Source: SIG710 sp045648605
GTDB taxonomy: Bacteria > Bacillota > Clostridia > Oscillospirales > CAG-272
DNA length: 46,027 nucleotides
Direction of reading: 5' to 3'
NCBI GenBank assembly: GCA_045648605.1
Contig: JAZROG010000063.1
Span: 1-46,027, forward strand
Position 1 is the stretch's first letter. Each line of letters starts with the position of its first letter. Positions 1-7,114 of the stretch are shown here, in pieces. The translations under genes were made by a program, and so were the position numbers. The notes under the pieces were generated by a model. The model was not told the DNA's origin. It was given only the letters and a program-made list of their open reading frames with translations, and did not search any database.

Positions 1-962
1 GGCTGACCAAAGAGACCCTTAACTGCAGGGAACGGAGGACGGGGACGAGGCTCGCCACGGTTACCCTCGATAGAAGTCATAAGCGCAGTTTCCTCACCGC
101 AGACGAACGCACCTGCGCCGAGACGAATGCTCATATCGAAATTAAAGCCTGTGCCAAAGATATCCTTACCGAGAAGTCCCACTTCTCTTGCCTGCTCAAT
201 AGCGATGGAGAGACGGTTAACAGCGATAGGATACTCTGCACGAACATAAACATAACCCTCGTCAGCACCGATAGCATAAGCTGCGATAGCCATAGCCTCG
301 ATAAGAGCATGGGGGTCACCCTCAAGGATAGAACGGTCCATGAATGCACCCGGGTCACCCTCGTCTGCATTACAAGCAACGTACTTCTTAACCTGTCCGC
401 GGTTATTCGAAGCGAACTTCCACTTAAGACCTGTGGGGAATCCACCGCCTCCACGACCACGGAGACCGGAATCGAGGATAGTCTGGATAACATCATCGGG
501 GGTCATTGTTGTAAGAACCTTCTGGAGTGCAAAATAACCGTCCATTGCGATATACTCCTCGATATTCTCGGGGTTGATAACGCCGCAGTTACGGAGAGCA
601 ACTCTCTTCTGCTTCTTATAGAACATTGTTTCGCTAAGAGAAGCTGCTTCAGCCTCATCCTCGCCCTTTGCATCGCCTGTGTCATTATAAACAAGACGCT
701 CAACGATACGGCCCTTCATAAGGTGCTCGTCAACGATCTCGGTAATATCATCCTCGGTAACTCTGCTATAGAATGTTCCTTCGGGATAAATGATCATGAT
801 CGGACCGAGAGCACAAAGTCCGAAACAACCGGTCATAACGATTTTTATCTCGTCTTCAAGACCTTTAGCTTTAAGTTCATCTGCGAGCTTGTCATGAAGC
901 TTCATACTTCCGGAAGAAGTACAGCCTGTACCGCCGCAAATAAGTACATGTGAACGAATCAT
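1..962 (-). CDS. NuoF-like NADH-binding hydrogenase/dehydrogenase subunit (HydB type), 3' end outside window
   Basis: The last gene of the hydrogenase-associated operon; only its first 320 codons lie in the window. The start ATG (962-960) is preceded by an AGGAGG site. Residues 1-90 form a thioredoxin-like 2Fe-2S domain with Cys9, Cys14, Cys46 and Cys50. From about residue 150 comes the NuoF flavoprotein domain: a Gly-rich GRGGGGFPTG loop for NADH/FMN, then NADEGDPGAF, and later CGEETAL and GNRGEPRPRPP. In this family such subunits bind FMN, NAD(H) and Fe-S clusters and pass electrons between NADH and ferredoxin or a hydrogenase. The C-terminal SLBB and 4Fe-4S part is not visible. It follows the small 2Fe-2S gene by 19 bases. 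Whether it serves a bifurcating HydABC complex cannot be decided here, because any HydA gene would lie beyond the left edge. Confidence 0.93.
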   Translation of the reverse strand, partial: MIRSHVLICGGTGCTSSGSMKLHDKLADELKAKGLEDEIKIVMTGCFGLCALGPIMIIYPEGTFYSRVTEDDITEIVDEHLMKGRIVERLVYNDTGDAKGEDEAEAASLSETMFYKKQKRVALRNCGVINPENIEEYIAMDGYFALQKVLTTMTPDDVIQTILDSGLRGRGGGGFPTGLKWKFASNNRGQVKKYVACNADEGDPGAFMDRSILEGDPHALIEAMAIAAYAIGADEGYVYVRAEYPIAVNRLSIAIEQAREVGLLGKDIFGTGFNFDMSIRLGAGAFVCGEETALMTSIEGNRGEPRPRPPFPAVKGLFGQ

Positions 963-981
963 ATGTGTTTTTTCCTCCTAA

Positions 982-1353
982 TTACTTCTTAAGCGCACCA
1001 ATTGTGTACTCGGTAACGACCTTGCCGCCCTTAATGTGCTTTTCAACAACTTCCTTTGCACGTTCTGCGGTCATTTTTACATAAGTAACCTTTTCAGCGT
1101 CCTTTGTGTAAACCTCAACAACAGGCTCATACTGGCAAATGCCGATGCATCCTGTCTGGGTTACCATAACGCTGTCGCCGAGTCCTGCCTCATTTACTGC
1201 TTCAACAAAAGCGCCGAGAACGGGACGTGCGCCTGCTGCAATACCGCAGGTAGCCATTCCAACTACGATACGGGTTTCGCCGCTGGAAGTACGCAGAGCA
1301 ACCTTGTCCTGCATTTTAGCCTTTATGGCCATAAGTTCTTCAAGTGACTTCAT
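982..1353 (-). CDS. small (2Fe-2S) ferredoxin-domain protein, thioredoxin-like fold
   Basis: A 123-residue protein of the thioredoxin-like 2Fe-2S ferredoxin family found beside NuoF-type subunits in clostridial hydrogenase loci. Visible cysteines are Cys36 (TCGIAAGA) and Cys69 and Cys73 (TGCIGIC). The second cysteine of the usual C-x4-C pair is Ala here, as I recall being common in this small branch, so cluster binding may use three Cys plus another ligand or may be labile. The N-terminal 20 residues are a charged helix. It sits between a GHKL ATPase gene and the NuoF-like gene, in the same direction with short gaps, so it is part of the same transcript. Likely role: electron-transfer partner, or sensor of the NADH pool for the flavoprotein. 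The family call is firm; the partner is inferred from position. Confidence 0.85.
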   Translation of the reverse strand: MKSLEELMAIKAKMQDKVALRTSSGETRIVVGMATCGIAAGARPVLGAFVEAVNEAGLGDSVMVTQTGCIGICQYEPVVEVYTKDAEKVTYVKMTAERAKEVVEKHIKGGKVVTEYTIGALKK

Positions 1354-1387
1354 GGTAAAATTCCTTTCGTTTTATATAAAAATTTTT

Positions 1388-1942
1388 TTAAACAAAACCG
1401 ATCTCCTCATACTGCTCACGAAGGTTTTCACCAATCCATGAGAGTATTTCGGGTTCATTCAGCGGTATTTCTCCGAGAACCGACTTTATTTCGGCACAGG
1501 AGAGCAAGACCTCGCCCCGCTCTGTTTTATGCTTATAGATAAAGCTTATTTCGGGTGAACCTTGAATGAGAGTAATTACTGTTTCGACCATATCTCCAAG
1601 AGGGATAAAATCAATATGATTTTTTCCGAATCTTGCCATGGTCACGGTGCCGTGGTCAGCACTTGCCGATTCATGCACCGAATTTATTTTAACATAACCG
1701 CCCGTCATTTCTGCGAGCATCTTTAAAAACGGTATTCCAAGACCGACCTTTCTTGTTTTGCGAGTGGTAAAGAAGGGATTTTCAAGCCTTTCAAGCTGTT
1801 CCTTTGTCATACCGCAACCGTTATCGCGCACGGTAAAGTCGATCCACTCACCATGCTCGAAAAGCTCAACAGATATTTCTGTTGCACCCGCTCTTACGGA
1901 ATTCATAGTGATATCAAGAACATAAAGTGAAAGCTCATCCAT
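1388..1942 (-). CDS. GHKL-type ATPase (histidine-kinase-like ATP-binding protein)
   Basis: A 184-residue soluble protein with a Bergerat ATP-binding fold. The N box has Asn14 in LDITMNS, the G1 box is DNGCGM (40-45) and the G2 box is GLGI (67-70). There is no phospho-accepting His domain, receiver or membrane segment, so it is not an ordinary two-component sensor. Stand-alone GHKL proteins often act as anti-sigma or protein-serine kinases (SpoIIAB/RsbW type) or as ATPase modules of small switches. After the ATPase fold there is an extra C-terminal part (about 110-184) without a motif I recognise. The start overlaps the end of the PHP gene by 8 bases, so the two are translationally coupled. 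This is one of two GHKL proteins in the operon. The target protein is unknown. Confidence 0.8.
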   Translation of the reverse strand: MDELSLYVLDITMNSVRAGATEISVELFEHGEWIDFTVRDNGCGMTKEQLERLENPFFTTRKTRKVGLGIPFLKMLAEMTGGYVKINSVHESASADHGTVTMARFGKNHIDFIPLGDMVETVITLIQGSPEISFIYKHKTERGEVLLSCAEIKSVLGEIPLNEPEILSWIGENLREQYEEIGFV

Positions 1943-2693
1943 TTTTTACACCGCCCTTTCCGAGAAGATAGTCTATAAGGGCATTTCTGACCTTTTCTGA
2001 GGAATAAGGCTCATCCTGAAGTTCTATCTCAAAGCCCTCCTCCGAAATATCGGTAAGATAATGGGCATCGGAAGAAGCAACATGAACAAGACCTCTTTCC
2101 TTTATAATCGGAAAACTGGCAAGAGAAGACCCAAGAGAGCCGATATCATTAAGCTCAAAGGCTGTAAAAGCCGGCTCGGGAGGAAAATCACCGAGCATCG
2201 AAATAATTCCGTTTGAGCTTCGGTCAATGTGAGCAGGATAGCAAACGCCACCGCGTCTTGTAACCTCCTCATGCGCCTCGTCAAGTGACATATTCACTGC
2301 ATTTATCAGCAAAAATTCTTCTTCGCCGCATATCTCATCATTTTCATCCATGATGATCTGATTTCCGAAAATATCCGGTTCGTTCTTTATCCGCATCCTT
2401 CTGCTTTCAATAAATTCACCGAACTCCATTGCACTCTGAAGGTCCCTGAAAAGGCAAACTGCGTGGACATCCTCGCTTGTTGTAAGCTCAACTCCCGCAA
2501 CGGGAATGATCCCGTATGCCTTTGCCGCCTTAAAGAAGGCGGGACAGTTCCTTGTGCTGTTATGGTCGGTAAGAGCAACGATCTGAAGCCCGTTCAAGGT
2601 TGCCATTCCGGCAATATTAGCGGGTGTCATATCATCATCGCCGCAAGGTGAAAGACAAGAATGGATATGCAGATCGCACCTAAAGCGGCTCAT
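1935..2693 (-). CDS. PHP-domain metal-dependent phosphoesterase
   Basis: A 252-residue PHP (polymerase and histidinol phosphatase) family protein. Metal-ligand motifs are in order: DLHIHS with His9 and His11, TDHN (42-45), the Glu of GVELTT, a PAHID motif near residue 155, and SSDAH near residue 208. Family members hydrolyse phosphate mono- or diesters, including nucleotides such as pAp and small signalling nucleotides, using a trinuclear metal site. Its start forms an ATGA overlap with the DRTGG gene upstream, and its end overlaps the GHKL gene downstream. The tight coupling suggests it produces or removes a phosphorylated effector for this module. The substrate cannot be read from sequence. 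Confidence 0.85.
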   Translation of the reverse strand: MSRFRCDLHIHSCLSPCGDDDMTPANIAGMATLNGLQIVALTDHNSTRNCPAFFKAAKAYGIIPVAGVELTTSEDVHAVCLFRDLQSAMEFGEFIESRRMRIKNEPDIFGNQIIMDENDEICGEEEFLLINAVNMSLDEAHEEVTRRGGVCYPAHIDRSSNGIISMLGDFPPEPAFTAFELNDIGSLGSSLASFPIIKERGLVHVASSDAHYLTDISEEGFEIELQDEPYSSEKVRNALIDYLLGKGGVKNG

Positions 2694-3019
2694 GCCGCAC
2701 AGGCCTTATGCAATCTCACACATATCTCGAAGGCCGAGAGCGGTGAGCGCAAAACCGTTATACCGTTTTCATTTGCGCCTTTAAGCGCATCCTCCTGAAG
2801 AGTAACATCTTCAGCGAGTATCACTGCCGCAGGCTCGGTAAGGGTTGCAACCGCCGCCACATTCACATTTGACATGATTGTGACCCACAGGTTTCCGCAT
2901 TCCACATGACTCATAGCTCTGCTGAGAAGATCTCCCACATAGACACCGCAAAATTCCTTTGAAGCATCTCCGCAGACGACTTCGGCATCTATATTTTTAC
3001 AAATATCATTTACCGTCAT
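2690..3019 (-). CDS. DRTGG-domain protein (copy 2 of the operon)
   Basis: A protein of about 109 residues made of one DRTGG-type domain, the regulatory fold found between CBS or phosphotransacetylase modules and in stand-alone form next to hydrogenase genes. I chose the ATG at 3019 because it lies 7 bases from a GAGGAG site; an ATG at 3022 is possible. The site and start lie inside the end of the hydrogenase gene, which stops at 3006, so translation is coupled. The literal DRTGG signature is not conserved, but the pattern of a small N-terminal helix (VNDICKNI), Gly-rich turns and an ILRSPLSAFE-like C-terminal helix matches the other copy at 4811-5161. A ligand-binding or protein-docking role is likely; a nucleotide ligand has been proposed for the family. 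Confidence 0.75.
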   Translation of the reverse strand: MTVNDICKNIDAEVVCGDASKEFCGVYVGDLLSRAMSHVECGNLWVTIMSNVNVAAVATLTEPAAVILAEDVTLQEDALKGANENGITVLRSPLSAFEICVRLHKACAA

Positions 3020-4352
3020 CATTTTTCTCCTCATTTTCAATATCTCGGCAGCTCGGGATATCGGTCTCGGAATAGAAAAGCTCCTTCCCTATTCCCTTTT
3101 CCCTTAAAATGCGTTTAAGGATGACCGTACATTCATCTGCGCAGGTCTCGTTTTTGACTATGTCCTCGGCAAACGCCATACAGGTTGGCGCACCGCATGA
3201 GCCACAATCAAGCCCCGGCAGCTTTTTGGTAATTTCTTCAATATCGCGCATCATGCGCATTGCCGTCTTTCGGTCGGACGAAAGAGCGCTGTAAGGATTG
3301 TATTCCACCTGTTTCTCTTGGAAATAAATATCGGGGATCCAATCGCTTGCAGGTCTGTTTGGCGAAACGGGCAAATATCTTCTAAGCGATTTAAGTCTCG
3401 CCTGAGCGATATATGGGTTTGCAACCGTCATGGCACCGCCAACGCATCCACCGTTGCAGGCATTAAGCTCAACGAAATCAAGATTATGTATATCAGTGCT
3501 GTCGATCCTATCGAGAACTCTGATACAATTTTCAATACCGTCTGCCGCGAGATAGCGGTCATTGAGTATTGCTGTGGATTCACCGCCGGTGGATGCCCAA
3601 CCGATACCGATAACTCCCGCCTCGGTATTCTCAAGCGGTTCTTCCTTTTCTCTTTTCATAACATCGAGCAAGGCGAAATATACATCTCGCATCGAAATCG
3701 CTGCAGAGACATAATTTCTTTCTCCCGCAAAGTTGTTCTTAATATAACTGACCTTAGCGGGACACGGTGAAATAAATATTATTCCGATATCCTTTGCGTC
3801 AAGCTCTGGATGCTCACGCATAGCCTTTTCCTTTGCCAGCATTGCGGCAATATCGATAGGTGGAAGGATCGGCATTATATTTTCGCACAGATAAGGATAA
3901 TTCATACTGATTATCCTCGTAATTGCGGGACAGGCAGAGCTGATCACCGGCTTTTTGATGTCTTCACGATTTATATACTTGCGAGTATATGCGCTCACAA
4001 GCTCCGCAGCGCAAGCCACCTCAAAAACATCGTCAAAACCAATATCATGAAGACCCTTGATTATATATCCGATGTTATCAAGATTATTAAACTGTCCATA
4101 AAAGGACGGTGCAGGAAGCGCAACGGTATATTTGTAATCATTCAGAACGGAAAGAGAGTCATGGGTGGCTTTTTTTGCCTTTGAGGAGCAAACCCTTATG
4201 CATTCGCCACAATCAATACATCTAACGGGATTGATTACTGCGTGCCCGTCGTGGATACGGATAGCTTCGGTCGGGCAACGCTTAAGACAAGCGGTGCAGC
4301 CCTTACATTTTTCGATATCAAGTGATACCGAGTGCTTGTAAACCGACATCAT
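3006..4352 (-). CDS. divergent [FeFe]-hydrogenase-like protein, putative sensory (HydS-type) subunit
   Basis: A 448-residue cytoplasmic protein. The N-terminus carries two 4Fe-4S motifs (Cys16/19/22/26 and Cys45/48/51/55). The middle is the [FeFe]-hydrogenase large-subunit C-terminal domain with all three H-cluster loops: SSACPAI, SPCPAKV and NACNGGCVGGA. Cluster-binding cysteines are kept, but the proton-relay Cys of catalytic enzymes (TSCCP) is Ala, and the Met residues of the second and third loops are Ser and Asn. The C-terminal 100 residues hold a further Fe-S motif (CGSCGAPTC, then CADEC), and there is no PAS domain. Catalytic HydA enzymes are usually longer and keep these residues. The substitutions resemble sensory group C enzymes, so I favour H2 or redox sensing over bulk turnover. 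It lies between a GHKL ATPase gene and a DRTGG gene. Confidence 0.85.
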   Translation of the reverse strand: MMSVYKHSVSLDIEKCKGCTACLKRCPTEAIRIHDGHAVINPVRCIDCGECIRVCSSKAKKATHDSLSVLNDYKYTVALPAPSFYGQFNNLDNIGYIIKGLHDIGFDDVFEVACAAELVSAYTRKYINREDIKKPVISSACPAITRIISMNYPYLCENIMPILPPIDIAAMLAKEKAMREHPELDAKDIGIIFISPCPAKVSYIKNNFAGERNYVSAAISMRDVYFALLDVMKREKEEPLENTEAGVIGIGWASTGGESTAILNDRYLAADGIENCIRVLDRIDSTDIHNLDFVELNACNGGCVGGAMTVANPYIAQARLKSLRRYLPVSPNRPASDWIPDIYFQEKQVEYNPYSALSSDRKTAMRMMRDIEEITKKLPGLDCGSCGAPTCMAFAEDIVKNETCADECTVILKRILREKGIGKELFYSETDIPSCRDIENEEKNDDGK

Positions 4353-4386
4353 ATGTACCTCGATAACTTCATTTTGCGGCTTGGGA

Positions 4387-4809
4387 TCAAAGCTTTACCT
4401 TCATGGTAACCGTCGTTCCCTCACCGATAACGGTATCGACATTCAAATAGTCCGTGTATTTTTTCATATTCGGGAAGCCCATTCCCGCTCCAAATCCGAG
4501 ATTCCGGATATTATCGTGAGCAGTTGAAAATCCCGCCTGCATCGCAAGCTCAACATCGGGTATTCCCGGGCCCTTGTCGCTGAGAATTATCGTTATCTCC
4601 TCGTCAGACACCTCAACATCTGCTGTGCCGCCGCAAGCATGGATAACCATATTTATCTCACCTTCATACATCGCAATTGAAACCTTGCGAATGACCTCCG
4701 GGTCATAGGAAAGCTGTCTCAGCTTCTTTTTGACCACCACCGATGCCGCTCCGGCACTTGAAAAATCCGAACCGTCGATATCAAAATGGAATTTCAAAGC
4801 CTCAGACAT
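4387..4809 (-). CDS. GHKL-type ATPase, anti-sigma-factor/serine-kinase-like
   Basis: A 140-residue protein with an RsbW/SpoIIAB-like ATP-binding fold: helix with Glu49 and Asn53 (N box), G1 box DKGPGIP (78-84) and G2 region GFGAGMGFPNM (105-115), ending with the GTTVTMKV strand. A longer reading frame exists upstream, but the ATG at 4809 directly follows the stop of the preceding DRTGG gene and has a CGAGGA site, so I use it. Proteins like this phosphorylate anti-anti-sigma proteins or bind a partner in an ATP-dependent way. No STAS or sigma-factor gene is nearby, so the partner may be the hydrogenase-like protein or a DRTGG protein encoded next to it. It is shorter than the other GHKL protein of the operon and has no C-terminal extension. 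Confidence 0.82.
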   Translation of the reverse strand: MSEALKFHFDIDGSDFSSAGAASVVVKKKLRQLSYDPEVIRKVSIAMYEGEINMVIHACGGTADVEVSDEEITIILSDKGPGIPDVELAMQAGFSTAHDNIRNLGFGAGMGFPNMKKYTDYLNVDTVIGEGTTVTMKVKL

Positions 4810-4810
4810 A

Positions 4811-5161
4811 TTAGTCCTCGACATTTCTTGAAAGACCTGCCATATAGAGGATTCCGCTTGCCTCAAAGGCACGCTTGGCGGTACACATAACGGCAATTCC
4901 GCTCTCCTCCGCAAGCTCGATCATTTCGTCTGTTGGCATTTTGCTTCTTGCAAAAACTATGCAGACCATATCCATCATATTTGCAGTACGGATGACCTGA
5001 GGATTAACAAGACCCGTGATAAGAACGCCCTGATCCTTAACATATGCAAGGACATCGCTCATCATGTCGCTGCAGCAAGCCGAAGCAACCTCATGGTCGA
5101 GCATATTCTCCCCTGTCATAACCTTTGCATTGAGAAGATCTCTGATCTCACTGATTTTCAT
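4811..5161 (-). CDS. DRTGG-domain protein (copy 1 of the operon)
   Basis: A protein of about 116 residues, a single DRTGG-like domain. The start at 5161 has a GGAGAAAAG site two bases upstream; a longer frame reaching 5188 lacks a good site. The sequence has the family pattern: KISEIRDLLNAKV at the N-terminus, a central ACCSDMMSDVLAYVKD segment, ITGLVNPQVIRTA, and a C-terminal strand-helix with the AVMCTAKRAFE region. The order of the motifs is the same as in the copy at 2690-3019, so the two are paralogues in one operon. Next to the hydrogenase-like protein and the GHKL ATPases a regulatory role is likely. Unusual is the cysteine pair near residue 36 (ACCSDM), which might respond to redox state. 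No function is proven for the stand-alone family. Confidence 0.77.
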   Translation of the reverse strand: MKISEIRDLLNAKVMTGENMLDHEVASACCSDMMSDVLAYVKDQGVLITGLVNPQVIRTANMMDMVCIVFARSKMPTDEMIELAEESGIAVMCTAKRAFEASGILYMAGLSRNVED

Positions 5162-5227
5162 ATCTTTTCTCCGATACGTTTGCGGCAAGGCCGCAGAATA
5201 AAATCAAATGGGTAATTACAGAATCAA

Positions 5228-5722
5228 TTAGCGATACTTTGCAAGGATAGAAGGAACATCATCCTTTGTAAGTCTTCCGTAAACCTCACCATTGATGGTA
5301 AGAACGGGAGCAAGACCGCAAGCACCGATGCAACGAGTTGCCTCAATTGAGAACTTTCCGTCGGCAGAAGTTTCGCCGGATGCCATACCAAGCTCCTGGC
5401 AGATCTCATCAAGGATATCGCCCGAGCCCTTAACATAGCAAGCAGTTCCAAGACAAACAGCGATAGCTACTTCACCATCGGGATTGAGCTTGAACTGTGC
5501 ATAGAAAGATACGATGCCATAGATTTCCTCAAGGGAAACACCTGTCTTCTCTGCGATTATCTTCTGAACCTCAATGGGAAGATAACCATAGATGCCCTGT
5601 GCCTCCTGAAGGATCGGCATCATTGCACCCTGTGTGCCGTTATACTTTTCGATAACAGCGAGCAGCTTTTCTTCCTGCTCTGCGGTGCCGTGAAATTCGA
5701 CCGTGGTCAATTTCTTTTTCAT
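5228..5722 (-). CDS. NuoE-like NADH dehydrogenase/hydrogenase subunit (HydC type)
   Basis: The first gene of the hydrogenase-associated operon, 164 residues, full family length. The N-terminal helical bundle (20-70) is followed by a thioredoxin-like 2Fe-2S domain with Cys90, Cys95, Cys131 and Cys135, in CLGTAC and CIGAC. In complex I-like and HydABC enzymes this subunit carries one 2Fe-2S cluster next to the NuoF flavin. Here its NuoF-like partner is encoded at the distal end of the operon (1-962) with the signalling-type genes in between. The start ATG at 5722 has a GGAGG site (rightmost base near 5736). The 66-base gap to the next gene contains a small hairpin (5181-5195). Promoter and Rex-type operator lie just upstream. 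Confidence 0.95.
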   Translation of the reverse strand: MKKKLTTVEFHGTAEQEEKLLAVIEKYNGTQGAMMPILQEAQGIYGYLPIEVQKIIAEKTGVSLEEIYGIVSFYAQFKLNPDGEVAIAVCLGTACYVKGSGDILDEICQELGMASGETSADGKFSIEATRCIGACGLAPVLTINGEVYGRLTKDDVPSILAKYR

Positions 5723-5738
5723 TTGTTGATACCTCCGT

Positions 5739-5756
5739 TTGTTAAAAAAATAACAA
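5739..5756. promoter_or_regulatory. Rex operator (NADH/NAD+-responsive repressor site)
   Basis: The 18-base sequence TTGTTAAAAAAATAACAA matches the Rex consensus TTGTTAANNNNTTAACAA at all defined positions but one, and is an inverted repeat. It lies in the leader of the hydrogenase-associated operon, downstream of the promoter and just upstream of the nuoE-like ribosome site, where a bound repressor would block transcription. Rex releases DNA when NADH is high, which fits an operon with NADH-binding subunits. The rex gene is not in the window. Confidence 0.8.
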
Positions 5757-5772
5757 GATGTTTTAAACTGTA

Positions 5773-5792
5773 CGGTGCGCCGAAACGCACCG
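5773..5792 (-). other. perfect 7-bp hairpin in the 5' leader of the hydrogenase-associated operon
   Basis: CGGTGCG and CGCACCG flank a 6-base loop. There is no U-run after it, so it is not a terminator. It lies about 20 bases after the expected transcription start and 17 bases before the Rex site, and may stabilise the message or be a second protein-binding site. Confidence 0.5.
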
Positions 5793-5810
5793 AAACACAG
5801 TGATGGTTAC

Positions 5811-5839
5811 ATTATACTACATATTTCTAAAAAAGTCTA
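5811..5839 (-). promoter_or_regulatory. sigma-A promoter of the hydrogenase-associated operon
   Basis: Read on the minus strand: TAGACT (-35), 17-base spacer, perfect TATAAT (-10, 5816-5811). It faces the nuoE-like gene with a leader of about 80 bases. Confidence 0.75.
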
Positions 5840-5948
5840 TATATTTTGAGAAAATAACAAAAAGTTTACAATTTGTAAGTAAAAAAATAACACAGCGAAA
5901 AAAGAAGACGGACTTACGTTTATCCACTGAAACTCATAATAAAAACAA

Positions 5949-5974
5949 GGGGCAGTTCAAAAACCGCCCCTTTT
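5949..5974 (-). terminator. intrinsic terminator of the 3D-domain gene
   Basis: Stem GGGGC/GCCCC with an inner GTT/AAC extension around an A-C mismatch (5949-5970). On the minus strand it is followed by a T-rich run. It lies directly after the stop codon at 5978. The T-run at 5971-5974 could also let it act weakly on the plus strand. Confidence 0.75.
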
Positions 5975-5977
5975 CTA

Positions 5978-6907
5978 TTATTCAAGAATATAAACTCTCA
6001 TATTTCTTCTTCCGAACTGAAGAAGCTCAGCTCTCGTGCCTTCCATACAAACATCAACACGATTGCCCTTGAAGTTTCCGCAATCCTCGGCAGAACGGTA
6101 ACCGATCTCTCCCCACTTTCCCGTAATGAACATCTTCGTTCCGTAAGGGATAACCTTTGGGTCAACAGCAACGACCTCTTCATTCGCCACATGACCTGTG
6201 GCAGTAATTCCGCCTGTGTGATACGCGGTTGCGATAACATCTATGTAGTAGGAATAGTTATAAACAGTTCCGTCATTTGATTTCACAGTACCTCCAACGC
6301 CCTTGTAATATATGGCATCAACAGGCTCGATTACAGTCTCCTCGGAAATGACCTCGGTAGAAACAACAGCACCGTCAACCATTGTTACCTTCTTCGAGAT
6401 AGACTTGATTCCATTCCTGCCTTTCTCCACAAGAGAAGTTGTTCCCTTTTTTATCGTCCGGGAATCCTTATAAACAGTTCCATGAGGAAGCTCTGTCTCC
6501 TCTGTGTAAGTTTCTGTCGTAACAACGCTGACAGAAAGTGTCATTCCGTCGCTTATCATCTCATCCACTGAATGACTGAGTATATCATCCTCACGAACCT
6601 CAACATCAAGCTTTGCAAGAAGCTCTCCTACCGTCATTATGGGCGAATTGCATTTAACATATTCCTTGCCACCGTACATCACGGTAACAACAGCGCGCTC
6701 CTGCCTCGCAGGCTCCTCGATCACGCTATAAGCAACATCCGCAAAGGTTTCCTCAACCTCGGGAGCCTCCGCTATCTCTGCCGCGGCAACACAAATTATC
6801 GAAAAAACAAGAAGAAGAGCGGTAACAGCTATCGGTACGATTCTATGCTGAACAGCATCTTTATTTTCCGAGATCGATGAATGACGAATAGTCATGATCT
6901 TGCGCAT
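5978..6907 (-). CDS. G5/3D-domain cell-wall protein (YabE/YuiC-like)
   Basis: A 309-residue exported protein. After a short cytoplasmic N-terminus one hydrophobic segment (about 22-45) acts as signal anchor. Then follow a DUF348-type domain (about 75-125), a G5 domain (about 130-205, ending in EPVDAI) and a C-terminal 3D domain (about 220-309). The 3D domain shows its three conserved aspartates in AVDP, AEDCG and NRVDV and the ATAYHTGG entry motif. This architecture is that of clostridial cell-wall proteins related to resuscitation-promoting factors; 3D domains are lytic-transglycosylase-like folds (MltA/Sps). A longer frame reaches 7072, but the promoter at 6966-6994 places the start at ATG 6907, with an AAAGGAG site somewhat far upstream. 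Single-gene transcript with its own terminator. Confidence 0.88.
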   Translation of the reverse strand: MRKIMTIRHSSISENKDAVQHRIVPIAVTALLLVFSIICVAAAEIAEAPEVEETFADVAYSVIEEPARQERAVVTVMYGGKEYVKCNSPIMTVGELLAKLDVEVREDDILSHSVDEMISDGMTLSVSVVTTETYTEETELPHGTVYKDSRTIKKGTTSLVEKGRNGIKSISKKVTMVDGAVVSTEVISEETVIEPVDAIYYKGVGGTVKSNDGTVYNYSYYIDVIATAYHTGGITATGHVANEEVVAVDPKVIPYGTKMFITGKWGEIGYRSAEDCGNFKGNRVDVCMEGTRAELLQFGRRNMRVYILE

Positions 6908-6965
6908 AAAATTATTTCCGCTCCTTTCAAACCGAATTTTTGAGGCTCTCTCAAAAGCCTGCAAG

Positions 6966-6994
6966 ATTATAACACAAGAAAATCGGTTTGTAAA
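6966..6994 (-). promoter_or_regulatory. sigma-A promoter of the 3D-domain gene
   Basis: Minus strand: TTTACA, 17-base spacer, TATAAT (6971-6966). The position sets the true start of the 3D-domain gene downstream at 6907. Confidence 0.8.
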
Positions 6995-7114
6995 CCCTTT
7001 TTTTAAATTTTTGTTTATTTTTACCAAAAAAAGCAAGGTTTTTAACATCATAAGCAGATTCTTTCTGCGCATTTCATATAAAAACTGACAAAATCTGGAA
7101 ACTCCAAAGTAACA

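Noticed and set aside
4811..4914. Longer N-terminus for the second GHKL protein reading into the DRTGG gene
   Set aside because: The extension has no ribosome site and is the DRTGG gene read out of frame; ATG 4809 has a site and abuts the upstream stop.
6908..7072. Longer N-terminus of the 3D-domain protein
   Set aside because: It would begin upstream of a clear promoter (6966-6994) and lacks a signal-like start; ATG 6907 fits the signal anchor.
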